Shown here piece after piece: positions 46,101-59,200 of a stretch of DNA of 64,000 nt. The stretch's first letter is position 1. Each line of letters opens with the position of its first letter. The notes under the pieces are model-generated. The model had not been told where the DNA came from, did not search any database, and saw only the letters and a program-made list of their open reading frames with translations. This DNA is from Rhodeus uyekii (Eukaryota > Chordata > Actinopteri > Cypriniformes > Acheilognathidae). The DNA is taken from assembly GCA_037043235.1 (NCBI GenBank), contig JAWRVZ010000027.1:5333501-5397500 (forward strand). The letters are read 5' to 3'. The position numbers were made by a program, and so were the translations under genes.

Positions 46101-49100
46101 CTTTCTTTGCAAATTTAGAAATAAGGTGTGTGAGAACTGTAGGCCTAACTAGTCTACAAAGAAAAAAAACAACCCATGAGAGACACTAAACAACATATCA
46201 TAATATATATATATAAAAAACACAACAATATAGAGTTTTAGTTGGGAAAAGTGATCACACCTTTCAGGAGGAAACTTCCTGTCGTCCTCATCCTCCGTGT
46301 CGCTGTGGATGGTGATGATGCTGACAGCAGGGCTGGGTGTGTCGGAGATGACAATGGGCTGGGACGCATCGCCACAGTTGTGCGGTGCAAAAGAGGCTGG
46401 CTGCTGGGAGGATGTGGGTCTAAAGCAAAGTTTGACGTTTACACAATAAAATTACTTAAGAATGAACAACTAATTTTTTTAAATATGAAGCATAAGAAAC
46501 TTTTTCCATCTACAGTCATACCTTGAGATATGAGCGTTCCGACATACGAGTATTCTGAGATATGAGCAAGCTTTCGAGCAAATTTTTTGCTGTGAGATAC
46601 GAGTGAATATTAGAGATACGAGCAGCTTACAGATGCCGACACTAGAGGTGTTTAAGCACTCGGAGCAGCTCAAGCGCCTCATTTATGGGGTAATTGCATA
46701 TGATCTCCACTAGAGGCAGCTTGGTTTTACAGCAGGGGTTACCGGGGGCGACGAGTGATTCAGGAGTATTAAGCTGTGAGCAGCATGAGTTATGTGTGTT
46801 CAATAATAATAAATATGAGGTTCTGAGTCTATCCAATAAACTACACAGGAAGAAACACTACACTTCCATATTGTGTTTGCATTATCTATGTTATCCCTCC
46901 TCCTCCTTCGCACATGCCGCCATTAGCTGCTCCTGTATCGTTTGTCTCGAAGAACTCATAATTAAAACCACATTTTATTTTATATCACATGAATCCTATA
47001 TATCCTACTATAATTTTTGTGTGTGTGTATGTCTCTACAGCAATTACAGACATGTTTTTTCCATTGTTAAATATTAGCACTAGTAAGAGAGTTTTTTAGA
47101 GGGCTGGAACAGATCATTTGTTTTCCTGTTATTTCTTATGGGAAAAATGATTTGAGATACGAGTTACGAGCTTGGTCGTGGAACGAATTATGCTCGTATC
47201 TCAAGGCATTACTGTATTTAACATTATTCTGACACTTGTTTTCATGGTAAATCTAAAGATGGCTGCTCATATTGAGATTCATTAAGAGCGGTACCTGGCT
47301 CTGCTCTCGGCACGCCGACCCTTTGACCTCTTCGCTCCGCTCTGCTGCGTACGACTGCTGGCTGCTCCCGCGTGGGAGGGCTGAGCGCCCACGTTACGCC
47401 CCTGCACCGGGCCCTGCTGCATCCCATCGCACTGACCTCCATGTCGACCCCTGGCAGATTATATATTAGGTGCATGTTGTTTTGAGAATGGTTATAATTG
47501 GTTATTAGTTATTTGCAATTCATAGAATTCAGTTTTCACTGCAGATGCATGTTGTTCTACATTACAATCAGCAGCAATATTCAGCAATGAGTTCCATCGG
47601 CTAACAAGAAATACATTTAGAAACATGTAACAGCGGGGTGTAATATTCCAGTTCATTACTCTTAAGTTGTTTTCACACAAAGCACATTTGCAAAATGCTT
47701 TTTTGTCACCAACCTGAGCACCACAGAAAGTGTAGGTCACTATAATCCGGCAATAAATACGAATCAAACATAGCATGCCAAGAACATGCCCATGTCATAT
47801 TTCAATTTAACATTATTTTTCAATTCTTATATCGTTTCCAAATGATTTTACGCAGCAGAACTATTGTAAAAAAAAAAATATATATATATGGTTAATTATA
47901 TATTCACAGTTTTTTATGTGATTAATCTCAATAAGCACTAAATCCATTACAAACTTTAACTGTAATACAACTTTTTTTACTTAAATATGCATGAATAAAA
48001 AAAAACATGTATAATAGGTGCTTACCTATAAATAAAATAATAATTTATAAAATCTTAATAAAACTAATACTAACAAAAACAACAATTAAATAATTAATAA
48101 TAATAATAATAATACAAATAATAATATTATTATTATTATAGAAAAAAATAGAATTCATATATATTTTTTACATTTATTTAATCTTATTTAATCCTTTGAT
48201 TTTAAGATGAAACCAGTGTTGATTACACCGTTTTTGTCATTTTTATACTAATGTATCAGTATTTTACTAAAAATATTTCTATATAGTTTTTATTCATATT
48301 TATTTCAGTTTTAGTTTAGGTTAAAATGCTGGTTTGGCAACTAACTGAAATAAAATAAGTTTGTACGTTTTTATTTCAGTTATAATTTAATTTATTTAAT
48401 GTAACAAAATTGTGTTTTATGGTTTTAGTGCCGTCAAATCGATTAATCACGATTATTCGCATCTAACATAAAAGTTTGCATCGTCAATTTGACAGCAATA
48501 AATAATAACCCCAGGTGAAAAGTGGCTTAGACATATTTTGACAGGCTATGTGAGATTCACTTGTAAACCAGAGACGCATTCGAACTCGAGTGCAACACCA
48601 TAGTGAGTCTTTCACGCAAATCAAAATTCAGAACCCGGGTTTGCAACAAAATCTGAAGTGTAAAACTGCAAATGGTGAGGGCAGTTCTGACCTCCAGCTA
48701 CTGTTCTGTTGGGTGGTGTTTTCTGAGAACAGAGAGTCCATGGGTGAATCGGACAGCACTGGCTGGCTGGGATTGTGCATGGCCATGCCTGACATCTGTT
48801 GCCATGAGGAGGGAATGAGGATCTGCTGTGTGCCTGCTGGCCAGCCCTGCTAAACACACACACACAACACAAATGAACAAAACTACTGTGGCACAAACCC
48901 AAAGATGACTTGCTTTTTTTCAGTAACTATTCATTTAGAGGAACAAGACCTGTTCACACTCCCAACACCCAAACACTCCCATCATAAGCTTTAATGCAGA
49001 AAACAGATGAACTGTGACTCATTAAACTGAATTTTGACAAAACAATTCACCATTCTTTTATCAATAATATATTTTGTAATAGAATGGTGATTGGTGGGTA

Positions 49101-50131
49101 CAGTATAAACATGCATTACACATTTAATATTATGTCAACAATTGCTTTTCATATCTCTCCTTTATGCTCTTTTTGCAGTGAATTGACAGACGCATAACGG
49201 CGTTGCTCAGTCCGTCTTTGTTCGATCTCTTCCTGTCATACTTGAAAAGCAGACCCTGCTCTGAAAGCTCTTAAAATCATGCAGAACTTCATTAAAACAC
49301 AAAACTACACAGTCAAATTCAATCCTTCACGGGAGTCAAAAAATGATGACAGATAGAGTTTGCAAAATACGAAAGAAAACAATAAGAATTGAGCTGGGAA
49401 TTTAACACAAGTTGCCAGTCCATTGATCTGCATAGAGAGGAAGTGGTTAGCAGTTGAAGAAAGAGGAGAATGAGTCAATGGGGAGACATTTGTTGCCTCA
49501 GGAGTGGGTCTGTGGAAAGAGAAATCACTTGGATTGCACAGAGTCAAGCAGCCATGCTTCACTGGATAGAGCCCTGGGGCCCAGAAGAGATGCAGCTCCA
49601 GTCCAAAGAAAAACCGCCTTGTTAAATCATGATTGATAGGTGAAAAACGAAGAGAACAAAACTAAAACAGCCACTTCCCACCCAAGAAAATGAGGGCAAA
49701 GAGCAAATCACATCAAATCATTTAATATTTTCCTTTCATAACTGCCTTAACAACATCACAGAGCAATAGCAATGTGCAGTGAATTTACATTAGTTACCCA
49801 TGACACTTTAGGTCACAATTATTCTGTGCATGCAATGGAGAATTCTTCTCTATATACATATTTGTTCATTTTTAATAAATGGTATTTCGATACTGTAAAA
49901 TAATAATAAAAACACATACATTTTATATATACACACACACATGTATATGTATATAAAATGTATGTGTTTTTTATTATTATTGTACAGTATTCAAATACCA
50001 TTTATTAAAATGGACAAATATGTGTATATATTGTTTTTTTTCTAATCATAAAAAACATACATACATTATATTTATATATATATATATATATATATATGTT
50101 TTTTATGATTAGAATTTTTTAAAATAATAAT

Positions 50132-50219
<88 letters not shown>

Positions 50220-53200
50220 TATACAAATGGCATTTCAATACTGTACAATATGTTTTTTTTATTGTATTAAAATATCATTTATTAAAAATAAACAAATATG
50301 TATATAGAGAATTCACATATGCATTTGCATACATGCACAGAATAAGATTGTGACCTAAAGCATTTTATATATATATATAAGTATATATATATATATAAGT
50401 GAACTGATATAATTTATTAATAAATTCATTTGTATTTTATTAAAATAGTATTTAGTAAAAAAAAAAAAAAAACTTTAGTTGACATATGAACAACTAGTCA
50501 GTACTGATACTTTAGACATTACTGAAAGTAATGACAATTTGAAGTTTAAGTGAGTTCGATGATTCAGGAACCTCTCTGACTGATTCATCCAGCTGATTCA
50601 AACTGGTTATACTTCTTTTTGATTCATTCATTAAAAAAAACACTTCATAAGTGCCATTTGTTGTGAATTACACTTCACTGCTCGCATGGTTTTGTGTGCA
50701 GCCCATGAACACACATCTTGATTAAAAAACATGTTTTGAAACATTATTGTTACTTATCTCAATCAATTCAGAAGTTTGACCTTAAATGCAACATGCAGCA
50801 AGGCAAAGAATATAAAAGGAGTCAGAAAGAAGAGGAAATAGGCGTGTCACATGGCAGGACGCAGGTTTACCAGCATGGTGGCACTCTGCTCCAGACGCCG
50901 AGAGCCCAAGGCCAGCGGCGTCATTCCCGCCACTGGAAGGCGTAGGGAGGCCACCGCCAGCGGCGTGCTGCTGCTCTGGTTGGGGAAGGGATAGAGGGAT
51001 GTGTGGAGGAACTGAGGATGGAGGAAATGGTGGCAGGGTTACAACACGCCGGCTGAGCGGACGGAGAAAGTAGCTCACCCAAAGACCTTCCACTACTATC
51101 ATCATTGACAAAATGAAGAAAATATCACAAGTTGATTTGAAACAACCTACTGACTGTTTGGGTGGAAATCTCGCCCCTGTTCAAGAAATTGATACTTTTA
51201 TTGAGCAAGGCCTCATTAAATTGATCAGAAATGACAGTAAAGACATTTATGATGCTACAAAAGATATCTATTTCAAAATACTGATTATTCATCCAAAAAT
51301 TCTGAAAAAAAGTATGATGGGTTTTGCGAAAACATATATAAGCAGCACTGCTGTTTTCAAATGTTTTCAAATGATAATAATAAGATGTTTCTTGAGCAGC
51401 AAATCAGCAAATTAGAATGATTTCTGAAGGATCATGTGACACTAAAGACTGGAGAAATTATGCTGAAAAGTCACAGGAACAAATTACATTTTAATATACA
51501 CTCACCTAAAGGATTATTAGGAACAGCATATTAATAGTGTTTGACTCCCTTTCGCCTTCAGAACTGCCTTAATTCTATGTGGCATTGATTCAACAAGGTG
51601 CTGAAAGCATTCTTTAGAAATGTTGGCCATATTGATAGGAAAGCATCTTGCAGTTGATGGAGATTTGTGGGATGCACATCCAGGGCGCGAAGCTCCCGTT
51701 CTACCACATCCCAAAGGTGCTCTATTGGGTTGAGATCTGGTGACTGTGGGTCATTTTAGTGCAGTGAACTCATTGTCATGTTCAAGAAACCAATCTGAAA
51801 TGATTCGAGCTTTGTGACATGGTGCATTATCCTGCTGGAAGTAGCATCAGAGGATGGGTATAAAGGGATGGACATGGTCAGGAACAATGCTCAGGTAGGC
51901 CGTGGGATTTAAACGATGCCCAATTGGCACTAAGGGGCCTAAAGTGTGCCAAGAAAACACCCACTACACAAATTACACCACCACAAGCCTGGACAGTGGT
52001 AACAAGGCATGATGGATCCATGTTCTCATTCTGTTATGCCAAATTCTGACTCTACCATCTGAATGTCTCAACAGAAATCGAGACTCATCAGACCAAGCAA
52101 CATTTTTCCAGTCTTCAACTGTCCAAATTTGGTGAGCTCATGCACATTGTGCCTCTTTTTCCTATTTGTAGTGGAGATGAGTGATACCCGGTGGGGTCTT
52201 CTGCTGTTGTAGCCCATCAACCATGCTCATCAACAATGCTTTGCTGCATCCCTCGGTTGTAGCGAGTGGTTATTTCAGTCAATGTTGCTCTTCTATCAGC
52301 TTGAGCTTGAATCAGTCGGCCCATTCTCCTCTGACCTCTAGCATCAACAAGGCATTTTCGCGTTTTTCTCTTTTCACACCATTCTTTGTAAACCCTAGAA
52401 ATGGTTGTGTGTGAAAATCCCAGTAACTGAGCAGATTGTGAAATACTCAGACCGGCCCGTCTGGCACCAACAACCATGCCACACTCAAAATTGCTTAAAT
52501 CACCTTTCTTTCCCATTCTGACATTCAGTTTGGACTTCAGGAGATTGTCTTGACCAGGACCAACCCCTAATGCATTGAAGCAACTGCCATGTGATTGGTT
52601 GATTAGATAATTACATTAATGAGAAATTGGACAGGCGTTCCTAATAATTCTTTAGGTGAGTGTATTTTAAAATAGAAAACAGTTATTTTGAATTGTAACA
52701 ATTTATCACAATATTACATTTATTTTACTGATTTAAAGAAACAAAAACATTAAAAAAAAATTCCAACCTTTTGAACAGACAAAAGCATGTAGGGAGCATA
52801 TGAAATGATCCTGGTTTAATCATATTTTATGTAAACACCGGCTGTTGATGATATTTTCCTGATAAGACTCTGTGTTAACAGTTATGGGACACACAGGTTG
52901 AAAAATCAACTAGTGAGACGCTGACTTAAAAGGACTAACATAAAAATGCCCATATATTGTTTTTGTCTTCACGGTTATTCTTACTGCAAATTAAAGAGGA
53001 ATAAAGTGATTCAGGAAAAACCAAACACTTCATCATAATCTCCTACATGCTAAAATGAAGCGAATCACAAGAACAGAGAAACAAGGATCATATGAAACCG
53101 TGAAAGAGGAGAAACCCCTCCAGATAACACACTATTCGCTCTTGGACACGCAAACATGACGCCTACCTGTGTGAGCATGCTGGGCTGAATGTGTAGGGGC

Positions 53201-56200
53201 TGGGTGGACTGGTTCTGCGGCACTATGGGTACCGAGTTGTCCATTCTCACTGGATATCCAGTGTGTTTATTGGAGGTCTGCAGCCCTGGTGAATTAAACA
53301 TGAGTGATTCAGTTCAGAAGCATCTGGAAGCAGCACAAGTCTAAAGGAAAGGAGGGTAGGATGAAGGGACATGCGGGTTTGGACAAACGGGGTAGGGTAC
53401 AGTCTCACCCTGGATGGTAGGAGGGCACACAATGAGGGTTTGCTGGAAGGGCTCTGTCTGGGCACACAGCTGAGTAGGGCGCGCCTGCAACGGCACACTC
53501 TGCTGAGCCAAGCCTGGTATATTTATAGTGGCCTGCTGGTACAGACCAGGCTGGTAGTTCAGTAAAGGAACGTTGCTGCTAAGAGACAGGGACTGGCCCC
53601 CTGTGGAGGCCATCTAGCAGTTAAGGAAAGAGAGGGAGATTCTTTACACCATTGACTAAGTACAGAAATAGCACTGATGAACTTAATATAGGATAGCATC
53701 CATCACGTAAAATGACAATTGCGACATTATTTACTCTCCACCATGTTGATCCAAACCTCTTTACGAAGACCATTCATGTGAAACTCCAAAAAAAATAACA
53801 AAATCAACCCCATATAAGGCAGTTCATATGACATTATATGACATTGCTAACTAAAACTTAAGCTATTAAAAATCATTCAGTAATTATAAATATGATGAAG
53901 AACCTGAACTTAAAAAATTAAAATTAAAATCAGGAATGTTGCCTTCGCAAAAAATGACTAAAATTGAAAGAAAAAGAAAATTAAACATATTAAAAAGATA
54001 TAAATAATAAAAAATAATAAGAGCATGAAAACATAAATCCCAAAAACTTAAAACTAAAATTTAAATATTATAATAATTAAAACAGAAAATATAAAAAATA
54101 AAAACTCATTCAAAATATTAATAAATACTGTAATAGTATATAAATAATACTAAAATAACTGCTTATATTCCAAGTCTTCTGAAGTCATATGATAGCTTTG
54201 TGTGAGGAATTGAGCAGAGTTCAATTCAAATTCACAGGTAATCTTGCCCTTCTTTGAGCAGCTATCTTTCCTGTACCGTGGCGCTTGCAACAACAAGATC
54301 ATGGGTTCGATTCCCAGGGAAAGCAAGAACTGATTAGAATGTCAATGTGTTCCTTGAATGCAATGTAAGTCGCTTTGGATAAAAGCGTCTGCCAAATGCA
54401 TAAATGTAAAAGTTTAACAGACATGGCCAATATGAACTGACGTTGTATGGAAAAGAGCTATATTCAAAATTTAATTCTTGTCTTTCACAGAAAAGACGGC
54501 ATATATGTTTGAAACAAGGGGGTGTAAATGATGACAGAACTGTCATTTTACACATGCTAAAGTAGCTTGGCATTAACAGTGATATTCAGTCGCATAATTA
54601 TATTTGTATCTTTTTCCACTACAAGCAACATTATGAATGCAAATGAATAAAAATCAGTAGCACACACCTGACTGTGCTGATTGAGTTGACTGCTGAAGGT
54701 GACAGTGAGGTTGGCGGCCGCACTGGGGGTGTTGTGGCTGGCGAACAAGTTCTTGTTATTGTCGAAAGCTGTACACCTGCGCTTGCAGATCTCCATGTTT
54801 TGGAAGCAGGACTTCACACTGCACAACGAGAGAGGGTGACCCTGTCGTTAGGGTCCTCAGAGGAGTACAGAGATGTGACTATTCAATATACATTATATGT
54901 AGATAACTCATCAGCAGGGCTTACTGTGAGCTGTGTGGGAAGTGAAGTAGGTGAGCCATAGTCACAAATGGGTGGTTGAGGGTCTTAGTAGGCGTGATCC
55001 TCTTGTCTGCGTCTAGTGTTAGCATTTTCTTCAGAAGGTCAATGAACTCCCTCCGATCAGCTTTCTCCGCTAAGATGTCCGTGCCTTCCAGGTTAGTCAT
55101 GTTGACCTGGAGCGTGAGAAAGAGCTTTATGTAACCTAGCGATAATATGTTTTAATATTCAAAAAACAAAACAAAAACACCACGTGTCATAAGGAAGTAC
55201 AACCTCTTTTATGATTGACTAACCAAGGTGTTTTGAAAGAAGTCTCACCAAGGCTGCATTTATTTGATCTAAAATACAGTAAATACAATAATATTGTGAA
55301 ATATGATTACAATTTTAAAACCTGTTTTCTATTTTCTATGTCGTGCATGAGGCTATCGGCTCCGACCTGAGAGTGAACACATTTACATCTGATTATTCTG
55401 CAGACGCAGCACTACCTGCATCATGTCATCAAGGCAGTTGAAAATGTATTTCCGAGCCTCTTTGGACTTTATCCCAAACTCTGCCTCGTGTTCTGTGGGA
55501 GTCTAAAAACAGAAATGCATCAGTGAGAAAAGCGTTTAATCAAGTATTGACCGCTGATTAAATAAAACACACGTGCCTTGAGTCTCCAGAGAGGGTAGCT
55601 GGAGTCTGGGCCCCTGTGGAAGAAACGGCTGGTTTTAGTGCCGGCGCTCAGGAGATACTCAGCTGGCAAACCTTGAGTCTGGGAAATGTACCGAATCTGT
55701 AGAAAAAATAACCAGGGATATAAATTAAATTTAGATGACACGCTCACTCTTCACAGATGGACACATTGTAAATAATGTTTGTTCTAGACAAGTAGTGTAT
55801 GCAGAGACAGCATGCAAACTAGTCCATAATAGCTTTTTCTGTCATGACAACTCTAGAAGTTTTTGGCATGGTAATGGATATGACAATGTTGATATATTTG
55901 GTGTTGGTGGAATAGATCTGCTGCGCTACTGCTGCGGAGACTTGCTAAGTAAGACATGCATCAGTAAGACATGCTGCTGCTGTACAAAATAGCATTCATG
56001 AGTTACCCATAGCAGATCTATACAGGTGGAGCTGGGGAGGGTGGAGGGTTTATGAAGGTTTGCTGCAACTGCTTTTACATTTATGCATTTGACAGATGCT
56101 TTTATCCAAAATTGCAAAAAAATCTGACCTGTATCAGATTTAGGATCACATATGGAAGTGGCCCAAAACAGAATTGAAAAGGTCAGATTCTATGTGTTTT

Positions 56201-59200
56201 GATTTGGGCCTCATTTATCTGCATTCTGAACATAGCCTAATATATCTGCCACTAGTATTGACCGTTGTGTGATTGGCTCGACTCTTCAGTAGAAGTTTTA
56301 GCACTCCCTTGTAACACTTCCTAAATCTACTACGGTAATAGCTTTCTCAAATACATTTTGAACAATTATTACTGACCTGATCGTATTCTGAAGCACCCGG
56401 ATACAAAGGCCAGCCCAGGAAGAGTTCAGCGATGACACAACCCAGTGACCACATGTCAATGGCCTCACAGAAAGGAAGTCCCAGAATGATCTCAGGAGCT
56501 CTGCACCACAACAAATTAATAATAAGTTAGTAATAATAAGCTAATGAACATTGGCATTGGCAGACTGGGGGGAGGTGTAGTTAGAGATTGGCAGAATGAC
56601 AGGTGGAACAACACATAAGATGCAGTAAAAAACAAATTCGATAGTAAGCGATAGACGGATTAGATAAAATATTGCTATTTTGTTTGCAAACATTTTAGTC
56701 AATTTCAAATGAATACCGCGTACATTTCACTTTAGCTATGTTATCTATAAATTCTATATCAGAATTATTGCCATCAGGAATTTAAAAAATTATATCCATT
56801 TTACAAATGATTGGGAACAATAGAGATCTAGAGGTCAATATTTGTGATCATCAATATGAGAAATTAAACAGCTATTTATTCATAATTACGTATTTTCCGC
56901 ACTATAAGGCGCACCTAAAAGACTTACATTTTCTCAAAAATCGTCCGTGCGCCTTATAATCCGGTGCGCCTTATGGTGCGGGAACCCGGTGCATGATTTG
57001 AAAATGATTGGCAACACTATACAATAAGTTTTCATTGGTTAGCATTAGTTAACTACATTAATGAACTACATCTACGGCATTATTTAATCATAATTGCTAA
57101 TATTCATTTCAACATTTACTAATACATTATTAAAACCATCTAAAATGTATTTGTTAACATTAATGCACTGTGAACTAAGATGAACAATGCACAGCTTTTT
57201 ATTAACATTAATAAAGATTAATAAATACTGTACCAAATGAACTGATGAGATCTTATTGTAAAATTACTAAATTATTCATAATGCCTGACTTTGGAAGCAT
57301 ATATAACTGTATAAACCCATAAAAAGAGTTTTGCCAAATGCATTTTTTTGGTTTAAGATACTTAAAAAAATGCTATAATAGTATTGATCTACAGTATAAC
57401 ATTAGCCATCATATTAATTACTTTCTGTAACATTAAAATAATTATTTTTATTGGTCATAATGTACATATAGTGCACACAATCTGGACTTGCAGTTCCACA
57501 AATGTAAATGTACATCAACTTCAACATCAAATATCTCTTACCGGTAGTATCGAGACTGCAGGTAGGTTGAACACACCGCCTTGGAGACGTGACTGGCTGA
57601 ACCGAAGTCGATAACTTTGACCCTGTAGGGCTGTCTGATGGGGTCGACAAGCATGATGTTCTCAGGCTTCAGGTCGGCGTGGATGAGACCCAAACTCTTC
57701 AGCTTCATCAGCGCAGTGGAAACCTGCTGCAGGACCGGCCGGATGCACTTGAGGAGCAGCGGGCTGAACTTGCTGTGCTTCAGGAAGTCATAGAGGTTCT
57801 GCTCCAGCATCTCAAACACCAGACACGTGTGGTTTTTGTGCTGGAAGCACTCGTAAGAGCGCACAAAGTTGAACTCGTCTGCATTCTCTGTGCTGAGACG
57901 GCTGAGGATGCTCACCTTTAAAAAGACAGGATTGAGTTCAAATGAAACACTATATTTAAGCAAATTAACATCAAGCACATGATTGATGAGTTATTGCTCA
58001 TTTAGAAATAGATGCATTAGGCATTTGTTATTGAATCTGTCCAGTATAATTATGAAAGGTTTTTGTTACGGAAATCCACCTCAGATTAAAAATCAAAAAG
58101 TTAATTGTGTCTTTCCCGTTGCTCAAACAGTAGAACATGGCGCTTGCAACGCCAAGGTCAGGGTTCAATTCTCAGGGAAAGCAAGAACTGATTAGAATGT
58201 CAATGTGTTTCTTGAATGCAATGAAAGTCGCTTTGGATAAAAGCATCTGCCAAATGCATAAATGTAAATGCGACTTTATTTCTTGTACGTGCAACATTTA
58301 AATACGTGAATATTGTAATTGTGCGACTTTTGCGATCTCTCAAATGCAACCATATCTCAAATTTGTGACTATTTCTGGTAACAGTGACTACAACTCTCAA
58401 CTTTAACTACTTTTCGTAATTGTGACTGCGTATCTTACAATTGTGACTTAGTGTCTCACAATTGCATCTTTTTCTGGTAATAGTGATTTCTTACAATTCA
58501 CCCTTTTTACTCTAAGGAACAAAGGAGCTTCAATAATTTGCAGCATTTTCTTCTCTAAAATACAATAATTTGAGAAAAGTGTTGATTCTGGTTAGCTGCT
58601 CACCTCTATTTGACCCTGGCGGGCATATGACGGGTGATTCTTGAGAATCTTAATGGCCACGATCTCATTAGTTCCACGCTTCCAGCATTTTGCCACCTGT
58701 CCGAATGTTCCCCGGCCGAGGAACTCCAGAACCTCGTAGCTGTTGGAGACGGAGCAGAGGATCTCGTGTTGCACCAGCTGGTAGTCGCCCTCGCTGTGGG
58801 AGTTGCTGCTCTTGGTGGTGGACGTGGAATGAGCGATGGACTGAGCCGTGGCATTGCCTCCGGCCACACGGTTGGGGAGCACAGGAGCCGAGAGCTCCTC
58901 CAAAATCTGCACGCTGTCGCTGCTGTCCACCTCCTCGCTCTTCCGCTTCAAACTGGCCTGTTTCTGATAGCCCTCGCACGTCAGAGAGGTGGAGCCCTCA
59001 TCTTTTCCACGCCGACTAGACGACGACGATGACGAGGAGGAGGATGAAGGCTCCGGGATGCTGCCGGTGCTGTCTGCGGCGCGCACCACTGTCTGTTCCC
59101 GCGAGCCACCAGGAGGAGGAAAGACCAGGTTGGAGGAGTTGTAACTGGGGTTGAATCCAGATGTGGAGGGGGAGGAGCCATTCGTCTGGTTTGGGCTGTG

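Larger units (their letters stand above)
51347..52790. mobile_element. CATTCAAAAGTTTGGGG-type element, split by a Tc1 copy
   Basis: The left half (51347-51496: 'tttctgaaggatcatgtgac', 'taaagactggagaaattat') and right half (52665-52790: 'aaaatagaaaacagttattt', 'ccaaccttttgaacag') belong to the same family as 43735-44750. The half-sites meet at a TA where the Tc1 element inserted. Confidence 0.7.

Noticed and set aside
52217..52516. Free-standing 99-residue DNA-binding protein
   Set aside because: It is the N-terminal piece of the dead Tc1 transposase inside intact Tc1 ends.
55520..55747. Alternative hipk1 ending by intron read-through (LKARVFYLISG...)
   Set aside because: It would truncate the kinase domain, and the next exon joins perfectly at LK/TPTEH.
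18212..58180. Possible tRNA genes (B-box ggttcgattcc at 18231, 22331, 54305, 58153 and near 5675)
   Set aside because: The B-box is followed by a shared non-tRNA body and tail, and no cloverleaf forms; these are SINEs.
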